The notes: generated by a model not told the origin, from the sequence alone. Counted from the first letter of the stretch, positions 22,640-33,809 are shown. The stretch: DNA of 64,000 nucleotides from Meghimatium bilineatum (GCA_034231615.1 CM067314.1:7999501-8063500); one strand, 5' to 3'. Program-made: numbers and translations.

Positions 22640-22816
22640 GTTTCATTACTAGAAATCCGCCGAAGATGGTTGTGTCGCGCCATTGGCGTAAATCAAACGG
22701 CGACACAACGCATTTCCATTCTCTGGACTACATCCTGCTGGAAATCTAGTAGGAACACTGTCCTGCTACAAGAGATATCCAGCGGAATTTGAGATGAACG
22801 CTGAAGAAGAAGAAGA
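22640..22816 (+). mobile_element. Family H retroposon with (GAA)n tail, copy 1
   Basis: Shares ctggactacatcctgctgga, the gcgacacaac block and a terminal gaacgctgaagaagaagaag with 37464-37650 (minus). Partial copies lie at 33733-33800 and 51485-51545. Short, non-coding, with a 3' GAA tail, so a SINE or a truncated LINE end. It shares the tail type with LINE-A. Confidence 0.7.
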
Positions 22817-23263
22817 ATTACTAGAAAACACAATGTCGTTAAACAAACAAATGCGACAGTATCCAACATTGACTATGTTGTAGCGATTGTTTTTACTAAA
22901 CCTTTGATTGACTTATGAATACTTACCAAACACCCCTTACTACGAACCAGATCAGTTCTCTATCGGGACTTCTTCAGTGAAAAATGTCCCAGATTGGAAG
23001 TCTCCTGTGGATTTTGTGGTTGACACGACCTGAGTCTGTTTCTGTGTTGTTTGTGGCTGACACAAAATTTATATTGATTATAGTTTTCTCGTTGTTTACT
23101 AAAAAATATTCACTATGGCAACATTTTAATCACGTGGTAACTTACGATTATGAGATTAGGGCGATAGAATTCACAATATTACAGAACACATATTTGCTTT
23201 GGATTATTTCTAGATGAAATGATGTAGACATGTCTGAACAACATACGGATAATGTCGATCCAA
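22817..23263. other. No gene recognised
   Basis: Unique-looking. The 77-codon frame at 22984-23217 has no recognisable domain. Confidence 0.4.
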
Positions 23264-23567
23264 CACAGCCGTTCGTGAAGAACTGAGTACCAGCCGTTCG
23301 TGAAGAACTGAGTACCAGCCGTCCGTGAAGAACTGAGTACCAGCCGTTCGTGAAGATATGAGTACCAGCCGTCAGTGAAGATCTGAGTACCAACGTAATG
23401 AAGAGATGAGTACAAGCCGTTCGTGAAGGCATGAGTACCAATCGTCCGTGAAGAACTGAGTACCAGCCGACAGTGAAGATCTGAGTACCAGCCGTCAGTG
23501 AAGATCTGAGTACTAGCCGGCAGTGAAGATCTGAGTACCAGACGTCCTTGAAGATCTGAGTACAGAT
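23264..23567. repeat. Minisatellite, 25-bp unit, ~12 copies
   Basis: The core gtgaagaactgagtaccagc repeats every 25 bp, with aactg, atatg and atctg variants. Minus-strand frames up to 155 codons are artefacts of the array. Confidence 0.93.
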
Positions 23568-23870
23568 CAATAATCGAATATTTCATTTCAAGACATGAGA
23601 TCTGTGTATAGAGCAATAGTCGAGTGTGCGTTGTCAGGATGTTCATATCTGAGTATAGAACAATAATTGAGTCTGTGTTCCCAGAACATGAAGATATGTG
23701 TATAGAGCAATAGTCTAGTGTGAGTTGTCAGGAGGTGCAAATCTGTGTATAGAACAATAATCGAGCCTGTGTTCCCAGAACATGACGATATGTGTATAGA
23801 GCAATAGTCGAGTGTGCGTTGTCAGGATGTTCATATCTGAGTATAGAACAATAACTAAATGTGTGTTCAA
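23568..23870. repeat. ~94-bp tandem repeat, ~3 copies
   Basis: tgtgtatagagcaatagtc recurs near 23605, 23697 and 23792, together with a related half unit (gtatagaacaataat), so the 94-bp unit is itself an internal duplication. Confidence 0.85.
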
Positions 23871-23906
23871 TTTGTCCGGACACGAAATTGTTTATCCATC
23901 AATAAA

Positions 23907-24476
23907 GTCAACAATTCTGTGTCAAGTTTTTAATCTCTCTCTCCCATTTGTCAACAATTCTGTGTCAAGTTTTTAATCCCTCTCTCCCATTTGTCAACAA
24001 TTCTGTGTCAAGTTTTTAATTCCTCTCTCCCATTTGTCAACAATTCTGTGTCAAGTTTTTAATCCCTCTCTCCCATTTGTCAACAATTCTGTGTCAAGTT
24101 TTTAATTCCTCTCTCCCATCTGTCAACAATTCTGTGTCAAGTTTTTAATCCCTCTCTCCCATTTGTCAACAATTCTGTGTCAAGTTTTTAATCCCCCTCT
24201 CCCATTTGTCAACAATTCTGTTTCAAGTTTTTAATCCCTCTCTCCCATTTGTCAACAATTCTGTGTCAAGTTTTTAATCCCTCTCCCATTTGTCAACAAT
24301 TCTGTGTCAAGTTTTTAATCCCTCTCTTCCATTTGTCAACAATTCTGTGTCAAGTTTTTAATCCCTCTCTCCCATTTGTCAACAATTCTGTGTCAAGTTT
24401 CTAATCCTTCTCTCCCATTTGTCAACAATTCTGTGTCAAGTTTTTTATCCCCCTCTCCCATTTGTCAACAACTCTC
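23907..24476. repeat. Minisatellite, 44-bp unit, ~13 copies
   Basis: The core tgtcaacaattctgtgtcaa with a ctctctccc block recurs every 44 bp (one 42-bp unit). High identity between copies. Confidence 0.96.
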
Positions 24477-24765
24477 AACAAGTCAGTGATCCCCCTACCG
24501 CCCCCTCCAAATGTATTATTTCAATAGATTTTAAGTATTATTTCTTGACGTCAGGTTTTGCTACACCTCCCCCCCCCCCTTGCCCCTCTTTAAACCTCCT
24601 TATTTGTTCTTTAAGACCTGTGTCGTTATTATTTGCTCTCCTTTCAGCACTCCGACAAACAGAAGACTGTTAAGAGTAGAACCAAGGACTAGAAGAACAA
24701 TTATGTAACATATCATGATAAGAGGGTTATTAATTTCTTGCTAAAGTTGAAGATTAAATAGTGGG
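24477..24765. other. No gene recognised
   Basis: C-rich spacer with a run of Cs near 24567-24578. No coding signal. Confidence 0.4.
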
Positions 24766-25160
24766 GCAGTGATAATGGGAGAGTGATAATGGAACTTTGA
24801 TAATGGAACAATGTTAATGGGACAGTGATAATGGGGCAATGTTAATGAAAAATTGTTAATGGGGCAGTGTTAATGGTGCAGTTATAATGGGGCAGTAATA
24901 AGAGGGCAGTGATAATGGGACAGTAATAATGGGACAGTGAAATGGGACAGTTTTAATGGGACAGTGGTAATGAGGAAGTGATGATGGGGTATAGATAAGT
25001 TTATGTTCCTCCAGGGCCATAGGCGGCGCAGTGGGCAGAAACCATATCTTTCCATTTCTGTCTGTGTGTTACCAGGTCTTTCAATTCGTTCTTAATTTAA
25101 TGGGGCAGTGATATTGGGCAGTGATACTAAGATAGTGATATTGGGGTAGTGATAAATGGG
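24766..25160. repeat. Degenerate ~14-bp array, split by a LINE end
   Basis: Variants of gataatggggcagt occupy 24766-24990 and resume at 25099-25160. A LINE-B 3' end (24995-25098) sits between them. Confidence 0.8.
24995..25098 (-). mobile_element. LINE-B 3' end fragment
   Basis: The minus strand matches the last codons of the LINE at 46640-47040: shared ctttccatttctgtct as read on the plus strand, and an agggccat block. Only the final ~100 bp is present, dropped into a minisatellite. Confidence 0.75.
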
Positions 25161-25532
25161 CACAATTTTGAAAATGATACAAAAGAAATAAGGAGGATAT
25201 TCAGTCGTGAATTTCATCTTGAAAGACATCAGTTTTTCTTGATATAGAAAATAACTATAAAAAATGATAGAATATAAGACAGATCGACTGTACCCTTCTT
25301 GTATCTGGCAAAAAGAGACAGACAGAAGGAAGGATTAACGGACAGATCTCAGATAGATAGTTTAATGTGTGAATTTCCGGATAGAAAAATGTGTGGTTGT
25401 TTCAGATATATTTCTAGATGTGAAATTATAAACTGTAATACAGACACCAGACTGAATATACTCTCAGATGTGGATATGATTACATAGAGATATCTATTCA
25501 TTTATAGTTAGATAACTAACAATAGTTAGTAA
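25161..25532. other. No gene recognised
   Basis: Unique-looking AT-rich sequence. The 62-codon frame at 25299-25487 has no domain. Confidence 0.4.
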
Positions 25533-25796
25533 GTAAAGTGAACCAACGGTATTTATTAATGACTTAGATGTGTGTAATGTTAGCAATCTCATATTTCAGT
25601 GGCTTTGCTATATTAAGGGAAGGCAGCTATTTCTTCCCACTTTCAGTCTGTACTTCCTGGATGAATTCTGATTAAGGATGCGTCGATCCGGGAGCCAGTG
25701 CGAACTGAAAACATTTCCGCCTCATCTGCGGTATGAATACAGGACCACTCATATGCGAAGCCAGCGCTCTAACCACTGTGTTACGCTGCTCACCGA
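25533..25796 (-). mobile_element. SINE1 copy 2, with best tRNA-like head
   Basis: On the minus strand: gcgtaacacagtggttagag (A-box region), ggcttcgcatatgag, a B-box-like stretch (gtattcatac), then the shared ggcggaaatgttttcag body and a ttac-rich tail. The head resembles a tRNA with A and B boxes at normal spacing. Confidence 0.85.
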
Positions 25797-25831
25797 AGGT
25801 ACATACATAGTTAGATACATAGCTAGACAGA

Positions 25832-25930
25832 TAGATAGAGAGTGGGTGGGTGGGTGAATGGATGGATGGGTGGGTGGATGGATGGGTGGGTGGATGGATG
25901 GATGGATAGATAGATAGATAGATAGATAAA
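25832..25930. repeat. (GGTG/GGAT)n then (GATA)n microsatellite
   Basis: Mixed ggtg/ggat tetranucleotides pass into pure gata repeats, with a short TA run at about 25952-25966. Confidence 0.95.
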
Positions 25931-25966
25931 CGCATTGATGGATGAATCGATATATATATATATATT

Positions 25967-26336
25967 TGGTGGATAGCTGGATATTATAGATGGACAGATG
26001 GGCAGACAGACGGATGAAAGAATGGATACATAGCTGTATTGTTGTATATATCCGCCTAAAGTGAGTAATGTGAGAGGTAGGTAACTCGGCTGACAGATGA
26101 ACGTACGACTGTGTATCCTACATAACTAGATCGTCCCCAGACAGACAACAAACTATAAAGAAAATCGACAAATGAACTTGCTTACTTATTCCCCCCTTGT
26201 TCTGCGCTCTTGTGTGATTTGTGTCCGAACAAGAGGTTCAACACCAGGTTTATAGAGGGCGATCTGACGTGTGACACAATTACTGTAGTCATATCTAAAC
26301 ATCGGATATTGTATCAATCAGTTTTCTTCTAGTATT
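25967..26336. other. No gene recognised
   Basis: Unique-looking spacer between a microsatellite and a large array. Confidence 0.4.
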
Positions 26337-27232
26337 CCATCTATGGCTCATTCCCTCTATGGCTCATTCCATCTATGGCTCATTCCCTCTATGGCTCATC
26401 CCCTCTATGGCTCATTCCCTCTATGGCTCATTCCCTCTATGGTTCATTCCCTCTATGGCTCATTCCATCTATGGCTCATTCCCTCTATGGCTCATCCCCT
26501 CTATGGCTCATTCCCTCTATGGCTCATTCCATCTATGGCTCATCCCCTCTATGGCTCATTCCCTCTATGGTTCATTCCCTCTATGTCTCATTCCCTCTAT
26601 GGCTCATCCCCTCTATGGCTCATCCCCTCTATGGCTCATTCCATCTATGGCTCATTCCATCTATGGCTCATCCCCTCTATGGCTCATTCCCTCTATGGTT
26701 CATTCCCTCTATGGTTTTCCCTCTATGGCTCATCCCCTCTATGGCTCATTCCATCTATGGCTCATTCCCTCTATGGCTCATCCCCTCTATGGCTCATTCC
26801 CTCTATGGCTCATTCCATCTATGGCTCATCCCCTCTATGGCTCATTCCCTCTATGGTTCATTCCCTCTATGTCTCATTCCCTCTATGGCTCATCCCCTCT
26901 ATGGCTCATCCCCTCTATGGCTCATTCCATCTATGGCTCATTCCATCTATGGCTCATCCCCTCTATGGCTCATTCCCTCTATGGTTCATTCCCTCTATGG
27001 TTCATTCCCTCTATGGCTCATTCCCTCTATGGCTCATTCCCTCTATGGCTCATTCCCTCTATGGCTCATTCCCTCTATGGCTCATCCCCTCTATGGCTCA
27101 TTCCCTCTATGGCTCATTCCCTCTATGGCTCATCCCCTCTATGGCTCATTCCCTCTATGGCTCATTCCCTCTATGGCTCATCCCCTCTATGGCTCATTCC
27201 CTCTATGGCTCATCCCCTCTATGGCTCATTCG
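26337..27232. repeat. Minisatellite, 16-bp unit, ~56 copies, with 286-bp higher-order repeat
   Basis: The unit tatggctcattccctc has four main variants (ttcc-ctc, tccc-ctc, ttcc-atc, ggtt). The same order of variants occurs in two blocks offset by 286 bp (about 26525 and 26811), including one shortened 14-bp unit, so about 18 units duplicated together. Because 16 is not a multiple of three, every plus frame stays open with a 48-bp cycle, giving 293-314 codon frames that are not genes. Confidence 0.97.
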
Positions 27233-27278
27233 TGCTGTAAACGTAACAGCATGTATTGTAACATTTTAGTTGCAATCT

Positions 27279-27384
27279 CATATATCACAGTGGGTTATAT
27301 TATCTGCCTTCATATATAATAATGGGTTATATTATCTGCCTTCATATATCACAATGGGTTATATTATCTGCCTTCATATATCGT
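27279..27384. repeat. 32-bp tandem repeat, ~3 copies
   Basis: gggttatattatctgccttc recurs every 32 bp. Confidence 0.92.
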
Positions 27385-27639
27385 TATTTTCGTGAGTTAA
27401 CGCTGATGGCGGCGTCACAAATTACAACAATAATTGGGAAGATAACGGCCAGGAAATATACTTTTGGAAGGGGGGGGGGTATACAGAGGTTTGACAAAAG
27501 CTAACGTCGGCGAAATGGTTAGTTATTGTTTTCTGAAATCTGAAATAAAAATTATAATACTTACTTACTGTGCGTAACTGAAATCCAACAGGTAAAGCCA
27601 GGAAAAGGGTAATGAAGTTTTGATAATCCTTTGAGACAC

Positions 27640-28430
27640 ATATAATAACACACACAAAATCGACGTTTCGACCAAAAATGCCTTTATCAGAATAGAAATC
27701 ACAACGGAAAACAAGTAAGAACGAAACGATAGATGTTCACATGACCGCAATTAAGTGCAATGTGAGCGGGAGAATTGTTACTAAAGTCAAAAGTCAAACA
27801 ACACGAACCCGAAATGCACCAAACATGGATGCAAACATTTGACATAAGACAAATAGAGAAATTATGGAACAGATAGAATTCATTAATGAGACAGACGCGT
27901 TGTGATCTCACAGCGTTTAAGAATGCCAAACTGGTATATGTAGCGGTTCTCAAGCTCAAGACTGAATCGGTCGTCAGAGCAGCACGACTTAATAGCTGTA
28001 ACCCGATTGGCCTTGGCGTCCTGATGGTCTGTGTCATTGAAGTGGACGTTCATGGGATAAACCAAATGGTTTTTGAAGATGTAAAGATGTTGGCAGAATC
28101 AGTCTCTGCAAGCTTCCTACCAATCTCACCTATATACGCCATAGCGCAACGCTTGCATATGATGGCATAGCTGAACATGGGAAACTTGTTTCACTGGTGA
28201 GGGTGGCTTTTTGGATTGTGACAGACCGGATCTGAGTGACATAGGCACTTGTATTTTGCAGATGATGGTGCCAAAATTATTAGGATCGTCACGTTGGAGG
28301 TGACTCCGCACCAGTAGATTCCCCAGGTTCTTATCACGTCCGTAAGCAACCAGATGGGGTAGGGGTTGCAGAACACCTCCCGTGTCTTAGGATTCGACTG
28401 TAGAATAGGAAGGTGTCGGAGAAGGGCATG
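27640..28430 (-). mobile_element. Penelope-like element fragment (GIY-YIG region)
   Basis: Minus-strand blocks include AYGRDKNLGNLLVRSHLQRD, then a GIY-YIG-like part and NVHFNDTDHQDAKANRVTAI, matching my memory of the C-terminal linker and endonuclease of Penelope-like reverse transcriptase elements (VHFN...H pattern). Further along the minus strand, a stretch near 27655-27690 reads LVETSILCVLLYV, also seen after such endonucleases. The copy is broken and partial. The family assignment rests on motif memory. Confidence 0.5.
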
Positions 28431-28483
28431 ACGAACAGCAGATCTTTGTGGCTGGAAGGTGAGAACAAATTTGACCCCATTTT

Positions 28484-28889
28484 TAAGGACTTTTTCTGAA
28501 ATGTGAATAATAAAGGATTATTACGCACATTTTCTGAAATTTGAAAAAATAAGGAGTTTTTAACGCACTTTTTCTTAAATTTGAACAAATAAGGCGTTTT
28601 TACGCACTTTTTCTGAAATTTGAACAAATAAGGCGTTTTTACGCACTTTTTCTGAAATTTGAACAAATAAGGCGTTTTTACGCACTTTTTCTGAAATTTG
28701 AACAAATAAGGCGTTTTTACGCACTTTTTCTGAAATTTTAACAAATAAGGCGTTTTAACGCACTTTTTCTGAAATTTGAACAAATAAGGCGTTTTACGCA
28801 CTTTTTCTGAAATTTGATCAAATAAGGCGTTTTTACGCACTTTTTCTGAAATTTGAACAAATAAGGCGTTTTTACGCACTTTTTCTGCC
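28484..28889. repeat. Minisatellite, 39-bp unit, ~10 copies
   Basis: The core gaacaaataaggcgttttta repeats every 39 bp (13 codons), which creates a 219-codon minus-strand frame with KKCVKTPYLFKFQ repeats. Small indels in some copies do not favour protein coding. Confidence 0.95.
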
Positions 28890-29039
28890 AAAATAATAAT
28901 TCCTGCTGGAAAGGGACATATTTGTAACATATTTAAGGAGAAAAGGGGTTCATGAATTCTTGACTTGGTGATGACAAACGTTGGAGTGGTCATACATTTC
29001 TATACAAGTGCTGACGTAATTTAAGAACATCTCAAATTG

Positions 29040-29251
29040 GTTGATAATAATAGTCTATTCTCTATTGTCTGTCTATTGTCTGTCTATTGTCTATTGTCTG
29101 TACCCAGGTGAAGGATGGTTTGTCGTATTCGCACTTGCCGTTTAGTGTAGTGGTGGCACTTCAGCTGTAATTCCAAATCCAGATGTGTCACCTCCGTTAC
29201 ATTAAGTCCACGTTTGTTCAAGGCTATCTTGATGTTTTCTATTCACCAGCT
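29040..29251 (-). mobile_element. LINE-D 3' end fragment
   Basis: Homologous to 53395-53695 (minus) and 57060-57346 (plus): shared caaggctatcttgatgtttt and cttgccgtt. The 3' tail on the minus strand is a short repeat of acaatag/acagacaatag (29040-29103). About 150 bp of the C-terminal coding end is present. Confidence 0.8.
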
Positions 29252-29400
29252 CAAACAAATGTAATTATCTGATCATAGCATCTTTCACTATCTTTGCTCT
29301 CAAACAAATGTAATTATCTGATCATAGCATGTTTCACTATCTTTGCTCTCAAACAAATGTAATTATTTGATCATAACATGTTTCACTGTCTTTACCCTCA
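29252..29400. repeat. ~48-bp tandem repeat, 3 copies
   Basis: caaatgtaattatctgatca recurs three times at about 48-bp spacing, the last with a deletion. Confidence 0.9.
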
Positions 29401-30214
29401 AATGTAATTATCTGATTATCCGTCTTATGTATTCATGGTATTTGTTATATATGATGTTACATTTGGTTAGATCCGATAAATATATATACTTTATATTTGT
29501 GTATCGTCTCCAGTTTTTATATTCGAATAAATCCTTTGGTCTTTGTTGGAATACTAATTATGGTTATCAGGAAAAGACATTTTAAATTTCAGACATTACA
29601 CCGGATACAACATTAAACAATGTCTATCTTTTATTCAAGAGTACACAATAGTGCAATTGCACGCTTAAATCATGCCAATTTTATGATAAACCAATCACGT
29701 ATACATGAGGTCGTATAGAATTGACTGTAAACATCTTTAAATTTGTGTGTAAGGTATGTGTTGACAAGTACACTAATACTGATATATCGCAAATAAATTG
29801 AAATTAAAACCACTGACTGCATTTTAATGAAAAATGTAATTCACAGCGTCTATTCCATTTCAAATTTACACACAAATTGAATTATATACGTTAAATATTT
29901 GCCGAGATACATCATTTTGAAGTTGGACAAAGCTGGTGGAACGTGCTATAGATGTACATACAGTGCGAGAAAATTTCTTGCTTCTATCAGTCATTACCAC
30001 TCGCTTCCCGGTGACAACAGCGTTAGAGATAACATGTAGTCCTTTGATTGCGGGTTTGCCCCGTGGCTTTCAGTGTTTTATTTGAACAGACCAATTTATT
30101 GTTACATCCGGCAGCCATAGCTGCACATACATTGTACATTATATTCAAACTACATCATTATCATGCGCCGTGTATGTTTGTCTAGATCAGAAATGGGAAA
30201 AATTCGACTCAAGG
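29401..30214. other. No gene recognised
   Basis: AT-rich unique-looking DNA. The 80-codon frame at 29343-29585 starts in the repeat and has no domain. Confidence 0.4.
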
Positions 30215-30540
30215 GACACGTCTAGACCACTACACAATTTTACTCAGACCGGTTAGGTTCGATTAAATGTCTATCCATAACTTATGTCACCAAGTAAGTG
30301 GGGTGAGGTGGGTTGAGGGCAATGTGGACAAAGGTTGAAAGATGTTGACAGCGAGGAGGGAGGGGATTTGCCTAAAAATTAACGTCAACAATACCTTTTT
30401 ATACATTAATTAAATTGTGCAAATATAAACATCTTCAAGAATGTGCCATTAGTTTTTCTCTTCCGGTAAAGACTTTATTTAAAATGTTGTGATATAATTC
30501 AGCATGGAAATCCGGGTTGAATTCTTGACAATTGTTGACA

Positions 30541-30890
30541 AGATGGAGAGTTAAAAATTTGCAACACAATCTTGACAAGATGGAGAGTTAAAAAATTGCA
30601 ACCTAATCTTGACAAGATGGAGAGTTACAAAGTGGCGACACATATTTGACACAATGGAGAGTTAAAATGTGAAAACACATTTTTGACCAAATGGAGAGTT
30701 AAAAAGTGAAAACACATTTTTGACCAAATGGAGAGTTAACAAGTGAAAACACATTTTTGACCAAATGGAGAGTTAAAAAGTGAAAACACATTTTTGACCA
30801 AATGGAGAGTTAAAAAGTGGAACAAATTATTGATAAATGGAGAGTTAAAAAGTGGCAAAAAATATTTTGACAGGAAGGAGATTTAAAAAG
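30541..30890. repeat. Minisatellite in left inverted arm, ~35-bp unit
   Basis: About ten copies with core atggagagttaaaaagtg. The sequence between cores changes (cttgacaag, tttgaccaa) along the arm. Mirror image of 31812-32135. Confidence 0.92.
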
Positions 30891-30904
30891 TGGCAAAAAA
30901 TATC

Positions 30905-31038
30905 TGTCTGTCTTTCTGTCTGTCAGTCAATCCGTACGTGCGTCCGTCCATCCATCCTTCCATCCATCCATCCATTCATCCATCCATCCATCCATCCATC
31001 CATCCATCCATCCATCCATCCATCCATCCATCCATCTA

Positions 31039-31111
<73 letters not shown>

Positions 31112-31200
31112 CCCATCCATCCATCCATTCATCCTTCCATCCATCCATCCTTCCATCCATCCATCCATCCATCCATTCATCTATCTATATCTATCTTTCT
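30905..31200. repeat. (CCAT)n-(CTAT)n-(CCAT)n compound microsatellite
   Basis: CCAT repeats, then about 18 CTAT repeats, then CCAT/CCTT again, in the loop of the foldback element. It gives a translated frame of [16 protein letters not shown] that is not a gene. Confidence 0.97.
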
Positions 31201-31285
31201 ATCTTTCTATCAATACGCTGTATCCCTTGTTTCACACGCAGCGTCAGGGGTAGAACTTTGTTTGTCATTACGTTCATAATACGAC

Positions 31286-31750
31286 AAAATAATTGTTTGT
31301 AAGCGCGGTAGGCTAACTTATCGCGTTAGCGTAGTGGTTAGCGCACTGGCTTCGTATATGGGTTCATTCCCCAGTTGAGGCGGAAATGTTTTCAGATCGC
31401 AACGGCTCCCAGGTCGACCCAGCCTAAACTGGGTACCAGATTAATCCGGGAAGTAAAGACTGCGAGGGGGAGGAGATGGCTACCGCCCTCATTTGCAGAG
31501 CCTGTGAAATGTGAGCTCGCTAACATCTCACACCCCTACGGCATTAATAAATGCTATGGGTTACTTTACTTTTTTACATACAGTAAGATAAATGTGCCTA
31601 TAGGCGAAGTAAGCTAACTGTGCCTGTAAGCGCGGCAAGCTAAATATTTCTGTGGTCACGGTACGCTAACACTTACTGCATCTACGCTAAGCTAATGAAG
31701 TCTATACACGCGATAAGCTAGCAAAGTCTATAAGCGCGGTAAGGTTACTC
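31286..31750. repeat. Degenerate ~30-bp repeat split by SINE1
   Basis: taagcgcggtaggctaact-like units occur at 31290-31318 and again at 31586-31745, with SINE1 between them. Five or six copies, strongly diverged. Confidence 0.65.
31319..31585 (+). mobile_element. SINE1 copy 3, full-length
   Basis: The most complete copy. A-box region ttagcgtagtggttagcgca, B-box-like gggttcattcc about 40 bp on, shared body, aacatctcacaccccta block and a tttac-rich tail. Lies in the loop of the foldback-like element, so it is younger than that loop sequence. Confidence 0.88.
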
Positions 31751-31811
31751 GGTGACCAAAACATATAGTCATATGTCCATAAATACGCCAACAATATGTT
31801 ATATCTTTTAA

Positions 31812-32135
31812 CACTCCCTCTTGTCAAAATATTTGATGCCACTTTTTAACTCTCCTTTTCGTCCAAATATTTTTTGCCACTTTTTAACTCTACTTCCTGT
31901 CAAAATATTTTTTGCCACTTTTTAACTCTCCATCTTGTCAAGAATTTGTTACAATAATTTTTAACTCTCCATCTAGTCAAGATTTTGTTGCAATTTTTTA
32001 ACTCTCCATCTTGTCAAAATTTTGTTGCAATTTTTTAACTCTCCATCTTGTCAAGATTGTGTTGCAAATTTTTTAACTCTCCATCTTGTCAAGATTGTGT
32101 TGCAATTTTTTAACTCTCCATCTTGTCAACAATTG
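31812..32135. repeat. Minisatellite in right inverted arm, ~35-bp unit
   Basis: Complement of the left-arm array: tttttaactctccatcttgt units, about nine copies. The order of unit variants partly mirrors the left arm. Confidence 0.92.
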
Positions 32136-32570
32136 TCCAGAATTCAACCCGGATTTCCATGCTGAATTATATCACAACATTGTAAATAAAGTCTTTACCG
32201 GAAGAAAAACTAATGGCACATTCTTGAAGATGTTTTAAATTTGCACAATTTAATTAATGTATAAAAAGGTATTGTTGACGTTAATTTTTAGGCAAATCCC
32301 CTCCCTCCTCGCTGTCAACATCTTTCAACCTTTGTCCACAATGCCCTCAACCGACCTCACCCCACTTACTTGTTGGCATAAGTTATGGATATACGCTTAA
32401 TCGAACCTAACCGGTCTCAGTAAAATTATGTAATGGTATATCTACACGGACGGACAGACTGCCCGAAAGACAGAGTGACAGACATACAGACAGACAGACA
32501 GATAGATGGATAGAGACTGCATGCCATTACTTAACATATAAAAATATAAATATTGTATTTCAAAATCTAC

Positions 32571-33182
32571 TCTATATCCGTGTCTCGTATCTCCAAATAT
32601 TTCCTCTCTACATCCGTGTCTCGTATCTCCAAATATTTCCTCTCTATATCCGTGTCTCGTATCTCCAAATATTTCCTCTCTATATCCGTGTCTCGTATCT
32701 TCAAATATTCCCTACATTCATGTCTTGTATCTGCAAATATTCCCTACATTCATCTCTCGTATCTCCAAATATTTCCTCTCTACATCCGTGTCTCGTATCT
32801 CCAAATATTTCCTCTCTACATCCGTGTCTCGTATCTCCAAATATTTCCTCTCTATATCCGTGTCTCGTATCTCCAAATATTTCCTCTCTATATCCGTGTC
32901 TCGTATCTTCAAATATTCCCTACATTCATGTCCAGTATCTCCAAATATTCCCTACATTCATGTCTCGTATCTCCAAACATCCCCTACATTCATGTCTCGT
33001 ATCTCCAACTATCCCCTACATTCATGTCTCGTATCTCCAAATATCCCCTACATTCATGTCTCGTATCTCCAACTATCCCATACATTCATGTCTCGTATCT
33101 CCAAATATCCCCTACAATCATGTCTCGTATCTCCAAATATCCCCTACAATCATGTCTCGTATCTCCAAATATCCCCTACATA
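32571..33182. repeat. Minisatellite with 36-bp and 32-bp subtypes, ~18 copies
   Basis: All units share tctcgtatctccaaatat. The left half alternates ctctctacatccgtg and tatatccgtg 36-bp units with two short cattcatg units. The right half is all 32-bp ctacattcatg units. Frames of 152-212 codons result; not genes. Confidence 0.95.
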
Positions 33183-33656
33183 ACTGTCTGAGATAATATT
33201 TTACTTAGCTTAAATTATATCTGTTTACAAAAGTCCTCCATTCGTAATTACATGTGGAAAAAAAATCCATACTTGAAATGCAATTCCTAAAAATGGCAGA
33301 AATGACAATATGGTTTCCCGTCAGAGTCTGAATGATTATCTTGTTTGTTTGATTTACCTCTCTTGGTAACAATATACTTGTTTAATCATATTTTTATGTG
33401 CTGAATTTTTTTTGTAAATTGAAAACGCGTATTTTACAAGTAAACTATACGTTTGTTGGAACAAAAATATATAGTCGCGTTATTTTGCTATTAATTATTG
33501 TCAGTATCTAAAAGTGGTAGTAGTTGGAGGCGGGGATGGAGCAGTAGTGGCAGCAGCAATAGTTGTATCATTATTTTACTTTTTTTTTTACATAGACTAA
33601 AACATCCCCCATGCAGTCAGTAACAGGCTAATATGCAACAACGCCGAGTAAAAACA
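33183..33656. other. No gene; possible old dispersed repeat
   Basis: 33266-33345 resembles 41494-41568 (tacttgaaatgcaattcct against tatttgaaatatgaatcct and beyond), suggesting an old dispersed repeat. Otherwise featureless. Confidence 0.45.
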
Positions 33657-33657
33657 G

Positions 33658-33688
<31 letters not shown>

Positions 33689-33699
33689 TAATAATAGTA

Positions 33700-33735
<36 letters not shown>
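33657..33735. repeat. (AAT)n microsatellite
   Basis: Nearly pure aataataat over about 75 bp with one interruption. Confidence 0.97.
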
Positions 33736-33800
33736 CGTTCTATGGACTACATCCTGCTAATCTGCAGGAGTTTGAGAACGAACGCAGAAGAAGAAGATAA
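33733..33800 (+). mobile_element. Family H partial copy
   Basis: tggactacatcctgct and a terminal gaacgcagaagaagaaga match the end of family H at 22640-22816. An internal deletion shortens it. Confidence 0.65.
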
Positions 33801-33809
33801 TATTAATAA

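Larger units (their letters stand above)
30215..32449. mobile_element. Foldback-like element with ~680-bp terminal inverted repeats containing minisatellites
   Basis: The left arm (30215-30903) and right arm (31786-32449) are inverted copies, by eye about 95% identical over the outer ~320 bp (for example gcgaggagggaggggatttg on the left and its complement on the right). In each arm the unique outer part is followed by a 30-35-bp array (core gatggagagttaaaaa). The loop holds a (CCAT)n/(CTAT)n microsatellite, a degenerate repeat and a SINE1. Outer ends: cacgtctagaccactac on the left and tggtatatctacacgg on the right. No transposase. The structure is like Drosophila FB and other foldback elements; the superfamily is unknown and no clear TSD was found. 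Confidence 0.8.

Noticed and set aside
26343-27319. Three overlapping 293-314 codon frames
   Set aside because: Direct consequence of a stop-free 16-bp unit read in all frames; not genes.
30905-31253. 133-codon frame with IHPS/IYLS repeats
   Set aside because: Translation of CCAT/CTAT microsatellite.
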